Of a stretch of DNA of 64,000 nucleotides, positions 23,841 through 33,869 are shown one piece after another. The number at the start of each line of letters is the position of its first letter. Within the stretch, counting starts at the first letter, position 1. Origin of the DNA: Isoetes taiwanensis. Lineage: Eukaryota; Streptophyta; Lycopodiopsida; Isoetales; Isoetaceae. The notes beneath the pieces were generated by a model. The model ran no database searches. It saw only the letters and a program-made list of their open reading frames with translations, and had not been told where the DNA came from. The position numbers and the translations under genes are program-made. The stretch is taken from NCBI GenBank assembly GCA_021234155.1, contig JAJEKV010000533.1, positions 62,001 through 126,000 on the forward strand, given 5' to 3'.

Positions 23841-25260
23841 CCTCCTCTTGTAGTTAGTCGGAGGGGCCTCCACCCGGTCCGAACCACTCCTCTTCGCCAA
23901 TATTCGAGGGAAGATGGTTAGAAGGAGAGTGGCTCAGGCGGGCTAGAGGCACTTGGGACTAAAAGCAGGGGAGAATACAAAGTCACGTGTAGTTGTAGAA
24001 TGCAAGCCTGGCTTCCTCTCACGTGGTTTCCCTGTGGTTAGTTGTAAGGGCCTCCACCCGGTCCAGGACCCCTCCCTTCCTCGCAATATTCGGCGAAGAT
24101 GGTTCGAAGGAGAGTGACTGACCGGGCTGAGGCCACTGCTACCATACTGCGGAGAATTATCGGCTAAAAGGGATTCTCGACTTGGCGAAGTCGAGAATGC
24201 GCTGACGTTGGCACGTCTGCATTCACCGACTGCGCAAGTAGAATGCCTTGGCCATCGAGAACTCGGTTAGTACACCGCAGTGCCGGTTGGTTAAAAGGCA
24301 TTCTTACTTTGGCGAAGCAGAATGCGGACATCAAGCTCAATGGTTTCCTGTGTGGTTAGTTGCGCAGGCCTCCACCCGGTCCGGAGCCCCTCCCTTTGGC
24401 GATATTAGGCCCAAGATGGTTCAAGGAGAGTGGCCTGGCTGGGTAGAGGCCAACTGCGACCAATAATAAGGAGATTAGGCGGCTAGAGGATTCTCGACTA
24501 GCGAGTCGAGAATCACGCTAGTTTTAACCGTGTCTACATTCTCGACTTTCGCCAAGTCGAGAATGCCTTAAACATCGAGAACTCCGGGATGGTACACATG
24601 GAGTGCGGTTGGGTAAGGCATTCCCACCTTGAGCGAGAAATACATACAAGAAGCTACGTGGTTTCCTGTGGGTTGCTAAGAGTTGGCACAGAGACGGTCA
24701 AAACAACTTCCCTTCGCAATGTCAGGAAGATAGAAGGAGAGTTGTTAAGACTATCTGAGCCAGCTCTAAAGTGCACTAAATGCCGTTTTTTCGACTCCAC
24801 GAGTGAGAAGCGGCCAGCACCTCAATGATTGTCCTTGAGGCCTCCACCTGTCGAGCCCATCCCTTCGCAATATTCGGCGAAGATGGTTGAAGGAGGCGGT
24901 CTTTGATTGGGTAGAGGTGCTGCGACCACCTAAGAGAATTGGGTTGCTAAGAGTTGGCTGAGGCGGTGAAAACCACTTCCCTTCACAATGTCCCAGGAAG
25001 ATAGAAAGAGAGTGGTTAAGACTGCCCAGGCTAGACAGCTCTTGTCGCACTAGAGCCTCGTTTTCTAATCGACTCCAGTCAATTGGCGACTCACGGGTTG
25101 GTTAGTCGCCGAGCCTCCACCCAGTCCGAGCCAATCCTCTCGGCAATATTCGGCGAGCATGGTTGGCGAGAGTGGCTCGCTGGGTGGGAGGCACCTCTGA
25201 CTTGCACAAGGGCCATTGGTGGTATCACATTCTCACTCCGAGTCGAGAAGGCTGCAAAGC
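23840..25260. repeat. Diverged tandem array, about seven units
   Basis: A core reading gcctccaccc-ggtccga followed by ctcttcgc-aatattcgg-gaagatggttgaaggagagtgg and a tagaggc end recurs near 23865, 24050, 24368, 24838 and 25108. Shorter variants with gttgctaagagttggc stand near 24670 and 24950. Spacing varies from about 110 to 320 bp. Copies of the ttctcgact palindrome sit between units. Confidence 0.75.
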
Positions 25261-26430
25261 ACTAAAGAATGTGAAGACATTGGGTAGCCGCGGCAATCGG
25301 AATGAAGTCGAGAATCCTCAACCGGGATAGCGAGTCCGTATTGGTGCGCTCCTCTTCTGCTTCTGAAGTCGAGAAGTTCTCGACCGGGCGAAGTCGAGAA
25401 GAAGGCTCAGATTTCCTGGGATTTGGCAAGTCAAGTATTCTCAACTCGCCACTCCTTCCGTGATGTCTCTGCGATTGGGATTTCTTTGTGAGTTAGAAAT
25501 GGAGATTGCGTGAAGCAATTCCTATTCTTAGTTCTTTTGGGAGAAAGACATTCCCTAGTTATGTTACGTTAATGCTACGCAATATCTTACTTCCTAACAC
25601 CGGTCTCACGATGATTTCTATCTCGGTTGCTTGCTACTACTCTAACCACTATTCTCACTTGTGCCAGTACAATGTATTCAATTCAACCACAAGCAAGAAA
25701 AAGATAACAAAACAAAGAAAACAATACAAAGGGAAAAGCAGATACTTGAGAGATTAGTGAGATTAATGAGAAAACAGAGAACAAGTGGAGAACAAGAAGA
25801 GAGAAATGAGATTAAAAAGGGTATGATATTACAAAAACATACGGAAGATTTCTTTGGATGAGGAGGAGGCTTCCATGTTCGCTTCCATGTGGGTATAGTC
25901 GTTCATAAAAGCGTGAATAAGGATTTGTCGAACATGTAAATTGTATCGGGGATTAATAAGAGCCTCTAACAACGGAATATAAGTAAAAAATGCACTAAAG
26001 GACTTCTACGAGAAAACTAAAAGCGGCACTAAAAGGGCCTCACTTTCTTCTCGAGCGTGGTTGCGCCCGCTCGAACAATCAATCAGAACGCGAGAACCTT
26101 CGGCCGGAAGGCGTCTTTGATCCGTCGACCAAGCTCTTGTCATAAGATGGCCTTGGAATCGCTCGGTTCGATCGATCGCTGATCGAAAAAGCAGGCGCTT
26201 TTAAGGAAAACATGAGCTCGAAGAGTGATCGAGAAAAGCGAGGGGAGGAAGAATGGTGGGGAGAGGAAGAGGGTGCGGTTAATTAAGCACCCTCGAACCT
26301 AAACAAAAAGTGCAATAATAAACTTACATCGCGTGTAGGCCATGCCCTCCATGGCGATGGCGATCGACATTCTTGACATGGCCACGCTTTCAGCCTACGA
26401 GGCGCCCACGTGGCCATGACAAGATATGAA
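25260..26430. other. No gene seen
   Basis: Holds the last copies of the ttctcgact palindrome (to about 25400), an A-rich stretch at 25680-25830 and GC-rich text at 26040-26420. No recognisable coding domain. Confidence 0.5.
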
Positions 26431-26660
26431 AGGTTAGGTTATATGTTTATATATATTTATCTTATGTATTTAATATGGTTTCAATTGGTTGAATAGTTTC
26501 AATAGTTATATATGGTTACAATGTTTACATATGGTTTAGAATGAGTATGGTTGTATGCTTTAATATGGTTATATGATTTTTAGTTAATATGGTTGTATGA
26601 TTTAATATGGTTATATTTAATATGTTTGTATGGTTTTATATGGTTCATATGGTCATATTT
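26430..26660. repeat. AT-rich degenerate tandem repeat (atatggtt)
   Basis: Successive variants of taatatggttatatgattt and tatggttgtatg fill this block. It directly precedes the DUF7869-family gene remnant. Confidence 0.75.
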
Positions 26661-26689
26661 GTGGTGTTTGGGGCTATATGGTTTTAATG

Positions 26690-29631
26690 TGAGCTTTTTC
26701 ATTGGGGAGCATGTGAGATGAGTAAAATGGAGCGGGGAAGTCCGTGAGAGGCCATTGCCCTAGGCTCCAATGGAGGAAGGTGGGTTGCCTTTTTGTTGCA
26801 CCCTTGCAACTGGGCGGTATTTGGCAGAGGGCATAATAGCTGCAGTTGATCCATTTGATAGTGTGAATGATGAGAGAAATTTTGGGAGATGAACATCTTG
26901 GAGTTGGCATTGTGAAGCTTCTTATCGAAGTTGATACAATCATGTCCTGGGAAGCTCTAGTGATTGCATTGTGTGCTCAAGGCTGCTGGAGTCCCAAGCT
27001 CAGTTGAGATGGCCAATTAGATATATTACACACAAGAATGGTGATACTCTAGAATGCCCTACTGAACTACACACCCCAAGGCCCACCCAAGGCCATGTGG
27101 AAGATTTGGTGGTCGATGAGCATCCTTTGATCACAAGGAAGAGACGCTATGTCTTTCATAAAAAAGCAGCCAAAGGGTGCCCAAGAGGCCTAAGTGACAA
27201 ATATTTAGAAAGATGGAAAGTATGGCACCAACCAAAGAAAACACGGAGGCAATTAGGGGACAAGAGTGTTGTAACCTAGATTGCCTGATCTTGATACAAT
27301 GTGGATGACCTCGTCTTGGATAATTTCCCAATACATTGGACTGACTTCAAAAAAGATAGGATTAATTTCATTTACTCCTTGTGTAGGAATTCGGCTATGA
27401 TGAAAACACGGGACGTCTACTATATCAATTGAGGGGCATGAAGGTATGTATGAGAGCATTGAGATGGATTCTTGGGGTGAGCAAGTCTTCATTTTACAGA
27501 TACTGGGAGCAGGTTAGAAAAGGGCACAGTTTGTTCCAACATGGTAATGCACTCACTTTGAAACCTAGAGCAAATACTCTAAAGGCCATTGCGGTCTTGA
27601 GAGCTTTGTGAGATACATGTCTCAATCTATGCCCCACAAGTCGAGAAGGTGAGCGAGCACGGTGTGCGAGTGGTGCAAAGAGTGTTGCCACAACACTATA
27701 TCCAAAAGGAGTGCCTTAAGGAGGTCAACTCCATCCTAGAAACCTCTTGGAGGTAGGCCTCTTTCTCAATCACATTTCAGCAAGTTATGGAGCACTCACT
27801 TCTCGGGCGTGAGTGTCCTACAACACATGCCATTCTCAAAGTGCAACACTTGCATTCAACTCAAGGATACACTTGCATCAAGCTGCAATAGAGAAAGAAA
27901 GAATGGCAATTAGGGAGCAATTTGCAGATCACCAAAGGGACCAAATATCATGTGTAGGCAGTTGTATTGGCAAAGTGAAGAACATTTTCTACGAGATGCG
28001 TTGGGACAAATTTTTGTGTATAATTCATGATAAGATGGACCAACACAAGACTTTCTTGCCAAAGCTAGATCCTTTACCCAAGCGTTGTCAAAACGCTTTT
28101 TGGATGAAAGTAAATCCGGCGGGTGTATTAACACATGGTCATGGAACCGGAACATATGGTCATTTTGTGCTTGATCTATGGAGAGATGATCCAAACTTCC
28201 ATGTGAGCTCTATTTTCAAGTGCACGAGAACACTAGAGAAAGGATCGATAGAAGGGAGGAGGTATTCCCCTTGGCACCCATTTTGAGGCTTTGATGGATG
28301 ATCAACCGCTTTGTTACCAAAGGCGGATAAAAAGCTCACATCCAAGGTGTCTAGTGAATCAAGGAGGACTTGGGATGATTTCCCTTACTTGAGAAATCTT
28401 TGAGGAGCTATGTGTTCAGTTGGACAACTGTTGGAAAGAAAACAGAATAGATGGATGTTTGGGGCAATGTCATACTTGACGGTAGTGGGAGTATTCAAAG
28501 TTGTGAAAGTGGGATTCATGATGGTTGGGCATACGCATGATGATATAGATGGATTCTTTGGAACTTTCTCCACCAAGCTCAAGAGAAAACGTGACCACTC
28601 TCCCCGAACTAATGGATGTGTTTGAGAGCTGCATTGACCCCAACCCAATGGCTTTCTTGATGGATGAGGTTGCATTGGAAATCATTTGTAGAAGGATACT
28701 TGCTAGATGGTAAGGACCGGGTTGAGGACACATAAAAAGCCACTTCAGTTCAAGTTTTGGGTTAGGGATGGAATACCAATCATGCAATATAAGTGGAGAC
28801 CAGGTGACAAGTTGTGGATGCACTGTACAAGGTATCGAGTTGTGGCAAAGGGGTCTTTGTTGGTGAAGTTCTCATTCTAAAGGGCAGCCAAAACCACTAC
28901 CTCCACCCAAGGCAGTCAAAAGACTCTAGCCAAGCTGGTGAAGGGCATCAAGGATTACATAGCAACCTTGGGATGATGTTGAAATGGAAAGCACACCTCC
29001 ACTCTTAAGAAAAATCAAATGGACTCCCCTAATCAAATCTTGGGAGAAAGTTGTGACATGCTTGGGGAACAGCCATGTGGGGAGGGAGCTAAGAGGCGGG
29101 TTCTTGCCCGAGTCAAGATGGGAGGGTTCTCAAGGTGCAAGCACGTCTAAGAATGCTCACTTGGGTCCCAACAAGGGTTCCAAGTGGTTTGTGGGAAGTA
29201 AGGCCTCAAAGCCGAAGTGGTTTGATCTTCCCCGAGTGGGATCCCTTTGAGGACATCAAGGAAGGATACTTTGTGCTAGTAAGGCTGATGATGAGGACTA
29301 TCCAATATGGTTAGGGGTGGCACTCTCTGATGTAACCACCACTATGCCTGATGGAGAGGAGTTGCGTCCTGGATTCCAAATTCAATATTGGGAGCCCATT
29401 GGGAGACACAAGAAGGGCAACTTGAAGGAGCAATACACTGACTGCTGGGAGAAGAAGTGGAGGGCAAATCATGCTGACCCTCAAAGGAGGGAATTGGTGG
29501 AGTGTGTGGTATGGTCATATCCAAGTTCTCACATTGCAAAGGACAACACACACAAGATCCCAAGAAGGGAGATGGACAAGGCCATGAGCAACCTCCATGC
29601 TATATCATTGTATGAGGGTACATAATATTGA
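26690..29631 (+). pseudogene. DUF7869-family gene, frameshifted
   Basis: Broken gene of a family of unknown function that I recognise from one signature, VGHTHDDIDGFFGTFS (about 28524-28575), the conserved core of DUF7869. Upstream pieces fit the same architecture: GRYLAEGIIAAVDPF (about 26805), PRGLSDKYLERW (about 27190), then VCMRALRWILGVSKSSFYRY and KGHSLFQHGNALTLKPRAN (27440-27590), then AIEKERMAIREQFADHQRD and MRWDKFLCIIHDKMDQHKT (27880-28060). The C-terminal part, 29317-29625, reads YPIWLGVALSDV and FQIQYWEPIGRHKKGNLKEQ with tryptophans, and ends in a clean stop. At least five frame changes separate these pieces. The gene's last 120 bp are part of the 7-kb tandem duplication. Confidence 0.72.
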
Positions 29632-29804
29632 GAAGTTTGAAAACTTTCTCAACTAGTGGTTTGTAAAATTTATGAGGAAAACAAGTAACCCAATTCTATG
29701 TGTGTCATGTGTAATTCTATTCAAGCAATCAATTCAGAAATTTCTTTTATGGTGTGTGAGTCCCATTTTCAGTCCGAGTCCCAAAATTCAAGATTTGTCC
29801 CACT

Positions 29805-32757
29805 TTAATTAAATACGACTTTTGTATTATTTGCAGGAGTGTTAGAATCCTTTAATATTGACAAAGGTTTAGATGGAGGTTTAGCTACAAGATAGGTATC
29901 CCTTAACAGCTCATCATCTCCCCATCTGATATTCCCTAAGTTTTCTTTATTTATAGTATCAACGTCTTCCTCACTGTCAGAAATACCCCCTGGGATGAAC
30001 TCAAACATATTGTTTATGGAGTTATCAAACAAACATTTCTTAGAACTATTTTGAAAGGGGACTTGCCTGGAAAGTTGAGCATCTTCCTCCACGTCTTGAG
30101 AATTGGAGATGATCTCGGGACTCAGGCTTTGAGGAGCTTCCTTGTTGATTTGAGAAGTCTGTCTGTCAGGTGTATCCAAAATTATATCCTTCTCTGTCAT
30201 AATTTCTGTAGCTTGATCTAGAGCAGCCTGATCTTGGTCTTGTACTATAAGACTTTGTTCTGAGCTTGTGCACAGTATACCTTCTTGTAGAGTAGCCATT
30301 TCCTTCTCAATATCAGTAGAAATGGTTTGGCAGCCATAATTCACAGAAGACAGATTTATTTCCAAATCAATGAGGGGTTCAAGCTGGATTAAAGTGTTTG
30401 AGGGAGAGGGTTGAGACAAAAGGTCTGCAGGTGTATTGGATGAGGGATGAACATGAAGATCAATCAACTGCTCATAATTTTCAGAATTCAACAATTAATT
30501 AGAATCATGGTTAGTATTAAGATCTGCAAGTATCTGGAAATGGTTGTAGCAGAGGACCTTGTTTTCCATTTCAGTTTGCTTTGATTTATCTATCTCCAAA
30601 AACGTTCGGTTAATCCTTATGTCCATGTCTCTATCTGAAGTCTGAGGTTGGAATTATTGAATTCTCTGTCTTTGATCTTGAATTATCACTGGGAGGTTGA
30701 ATTCTTCTTGTCTCTGATAACCAAGGTGGTCATATTTTTGAAGTTTGAGGTATGGCTTTGTCTAATTAATGAATCTCCCTTACTGCCTTGATTGAGATTC
30801 AAAGAATTTGACAGTCTAGAATTATTTAGGTTTTTGGCATCCTGAATAATTCTGTCTAGTGTGGAATGCAGATCCTCTGTTGATCTTGCATCCTGATCCA
30901 TAGGAGCTTTGCCTTTATGATTGAAATCTATTTCTGAATAACTTTAATTCCAAAGGCATTTTTATTTGCATTTACTCCTGTTAAAGAACTTCTGTTTGAT
31001 GTCGAGTCAGAAATATGAAAGCCCTGAGCATTCTTTTGTTTATCCTTTTCAATTCTGTTCTTGTGGATTCTCCTTTGAGATCCATTCACTCTTTTCCAAG
31101 CGAAAGCATTGGTATTGCTTGGATCTTCCAGTGTAGTTGGCCCTTGAAGAACTTGTGAACTGATATTTTTATGTGCCATATTTTCTGCTGTATTTTTTAT
31201 CTTATTTGCCTCATTTGATTCCTTTGAGGGAATTGTACTCACTGTGGCATCTGCTTGCTTGATGGGAGTTGTCTTACAATTTTCATACCAAAAGTGCCTG
31301 TAATCACATGTCCGGCAATGAGGAAGCTGGGAACGACCATCTTAGTGATAGGATTGATTTACGTCCCAAAAGCATCAGAGAAGGGAATGGAAGTGGGAAC
31401 AGGTTTGGTAAGACCAATTTGAATGAAAGCTCGGGGAGGTCTCTCAGGGGAATATTCTGTAGAAATATATGTGCCAATGGAGTTGAATAGAATTCTGAAA
31501 CAATCTTCATTCCAATAAATTGGATTGAGCCCATGTAAAGTGGTTGATGCAATGCACAAGGACTCAAATGAAGATGTATCTAGCCTAGGATGCCATTTAA
31601 GAAAGCATATTTGAAAACTTTCAAAAGCCAGATGACCACGGTTTAGTAAGAAGTTTGCTGTTCTGGAGTTATCACATTCAATCATAATAAATTGATAGTT
31701 TAGCCAGTACGGGTTTATTTTTAATAGTGGTGTACAAAAATGCGAAATTTCAGCACGTCTTCGACACCTTACTTTTTTTGTGCAAGCTTGTTTGACGGGC
31801 TCAACGGGCATAATGAAGTCTGGCGACGACCATTATGACACTCCAGCGATTGGCATTTTGAGACTTAAAGCACGATCGAAGCACCAAGAATCGCAGATCA
31901 TTAAGATCGGTGTACTTCCAAAATTCGTCAGTGATCAACCTGGTCTGGTGAAATGAGCATTATGACGTTCAAACGATGAGCATTTTGAAATTCGAAGCAG
32001 GATTGAAGCACCAAAAATCCGTAATGATGGCGGCATAGCGCGCTTCTCGAAAATCGTTAGTGATAAACGCAAATCCGAGGGCCATCATTTTTTGATGGGT
32101 GATGAAAATCTCTGACGTGCTGTTGAAGTTCAACTTGAAGGGCTATCAGCACTTTATCAGCACCTTATGTCGCGACGTGCTAAATTGTACACCACTATTA
32201 AAAATAGACCCGTACATGGCTTTGATGAGAATGCCTTTCTGAAGGTTTTGGCAGAAGGTCCAAAGTTTTTCAAGATTGATTCCACATTTATTAACCTTGA
32301 CTAGAACAGCTGTGTCTATCAGAGTTGACATCTTAGCATGAACAGAAGGGAGATTTAAAGAAATACCATGGTACAAAGCTTGTTTGTTCCCTTCATCAGC
32401 TCGGGCCTCCAGTAAAGCAGCATCCAAGGCATTGTCACTATAGACATCTCTGACAGGTTTCGAAACTCCATATGGCATGTGAATTTGAGTAGAAGGATGC
32501 AGAAATGGGAGTCAACCATAAAGATCAGAATCCTTTGTGAGGTTATCCCAAAGCGGGGAACCTTTCGAAGTTCTAGGATGCATGATCTGATTATCAGAGA
32601 GAAGGTTAGAGAAATCTCCAAAAATCAGACAATTTTTTGGGTTTTCTTGAAAAAGTCTTAACTGGTGAAGCAAAATCGGTCGCTCAGAGTCTCCTAGTTG
32701 AGCAAAATCGTGGAGAAAAGCAAGGAATTTAGGGCTAAAATTGTCTTTAATATCCAT
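29805..32757 (-). pseudogene. LINE ORF1 (DUF4283 plus zinc knuckle), copy A, interrupted
   Basis: Plant L1 ORF1, an RNA-binding protein of the retrotransposition complex. It starts at 32757 (MDIKDNFSPKFLAFLHDF), meets an in-frame TGA at 32512, and continues as MPYGVSKPVRDVYSDNALD. A 503-bp MITE splits it at a TA; joining both sides keeps frame (IKAMY, then WLNYQF). The DUF4283-like domain follows: RTANFLLNRGHLAFESFQIC, FLKWHPRL, LHGLNPIYWNEDCF, RAFIQIGL. In this copy the frame slips near 31358 (FGT), just before the zinc knuckle; copy B keeps it. The tail is Ser/Asn/Asp-rich and ends KVVFN at 29805, after a further frameshift (about 30928) and an in-frame stop (30493). Confidence 0.85.
31710..32212. 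mobile_element. 503-bp MITE with TA target duplication (copy A)
   Basis: Ends are inverted repeats: CGGGTTTATTTTTAATAGTG on the left and the same with one change (GGGTCTATTTTTAATAGTGG) read from the right, extending through TGTACAA for about 28 bp. TA stands on both sides (31708-31709, 32213-32214), and excision to one TA restores the ORF1 frame. A TA duplication points to the Tc1/mariner group. It carries no ORF. Confidence 0.88.
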
Positions 32758-32909
32758 GAAAAAGGCTCAGGAGTTTATAGCAGAGACACTTGAGAAGAAT
32801 GGAAAAAGAGGAGGGAAAAATAATTCAAGAAGGTGGAAGAAAGAAACTAAAAGGGAAAGCTAAATGGATCGAAATCAATTCTATCACGAAGAGATCAAAG
32901 AAACCGTCC

Positions 32910-33254
32910 TCATTGTCCAAATTCTGCATCATTGTATAATTTAACTGTCAATTTTGTGTCTGTCCAGTCACAATTTACTCGAAAAATAGCAGAGGCCTCT
33001 GTGTTTTTGTTCCCAATGAATTCTTCTAACCAAGATTGGATGATTTCAACTTCGAATTCTTCACAGCTCGGCACAAATGAGTATTCTGAATGGAAATTTT
33101 CTTCTAGGAACAGTTTTTGTGTGACCAAAGATTGCCAAAGTTGAGAAGCAGATCCTCTTAAATGGCCACAAGTTAATCTACCTCTGTCTTGGAGGATTAC
33201 AAAGAAATTTGTATCCATCGATGTTGAATTGGCGGGGAATTCATGTGGCGGCAA
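32910..33254 (-). CDS. Unknown 114-codon ORF upstream of LINE ORF1 (copy A)
   Basis: The frame reads SFVPSCEEFEVEIIQSWLEE and AIFRVNCDWTDTKLTVKLYN, which is not low-complexity, and it is preserved in copy B (48592-48936) except for the first dozen residues. It lies on the minus strand 150 bp before the LINE ORF1 start and ends at the presumed inversion junction. I do not recognise it. It may be part of the LINE 5' region or the N-terminal piece of an ORF1 variant. Confidence 0.35.
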   Translation of the reverse strand: MPPHEFPANSTSMDTNFFVILQDRGRLTCGHLRGSASQLWQSLVTQKLFLEENFHSEYSFVPSCEEFEVEIIQSWLEEFIGNKNTEASAIFRVNCDWTDTKLTVKLYNDAEFGQ

Positions 33255-33869
33255 CCTCGGATTGCTAGCCTCTACATGGCTAGCAAGGATTTTGGATTGA
33301 ATTGGATGCTAGAGAAGCACATTTTTCAAAAAACATGCAAGAAAGGGATGCAAACTGAAAAATTCACTAGAGGACAAAAAATCCAAGAAAATAGGCACTC
33401 GAGCATTTTCCAGCCCTTAGACTTTCTCGTGCTCAAGCTTTGCCTTGAAGCCATGCTAAAAAAGGACTCGTGGGCCGAATTCCAAAAGGTATCCAAAATA
33501 CCTGTATTTGTGGAACACTTAAAAGGATCTATTTTGAAATGAGCTTGTTAGATCTTTTTGGGGGTGTAGGCTTCTTATTGCCAATGTAAAGTTTTCCAAA
33601 AGATCCTTTTTGTTTCTTCAAAAGTTACAATTGAGGTTATTGTATTTTGATCCTGACTGAAGACCTTGACTTACTCTGATCCTGACTGAAGACCTTGACT
33701 ATTCTTGAAGTTCTGGTTTTTTATATAAATTTTGAAAAAACTTTGCCAAGCTTGCCTATATACATAACTCTATTATATTCTGATTTGCCTATATCTCTAG
33801 GCAGTCGAATTATATTGTATGTTTTTCCTTAATTAATGAAAAAATCATCTCGTACCTTCAAAAAAAAAC

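Larger units (their letters stand above)
16742..25400. repeat. Dispersed palindrome family ttctcgact...agtcgagaa
   Basis: The self-complementary motif is found repeatedly at irregular spacing: about 16873, 17990, 18040 (degenerate), 19745, 19808, 19925, 24176, 24487, 24538, 24788 and 25305-25400. The arms TTCTCGACT and AGTCGAGAA are nearly constant, while the 4-10 bases between them vary (tcgcg, tggcga, agcg, ttcgcca). A related half motif lies at about 8928. This entry marks the span, not continuous repeat. Confidence 0.75.
29790..33869. mobile_element. LINE copy A with inverted 5' part (twin-primed form)
   Basis: ORF1 lies on the minus strand with its N-terminus to the right. Immediately right of it, from about 33245, the LINE 3' end lies on the plus strand, ending ttaattaatgaaaaaatc and an A run (33861-33869). 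An inverted 5' portion joined to a direct 3' portion with a tail is what twin priming produces during LINE integration. ORF2 is wholly missing. A 28-bp phrase (gatcctgactgaagacct...) is duplicated in tandem at about 33652-33708. Target duplications could not be found. Confidence 0.7.
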
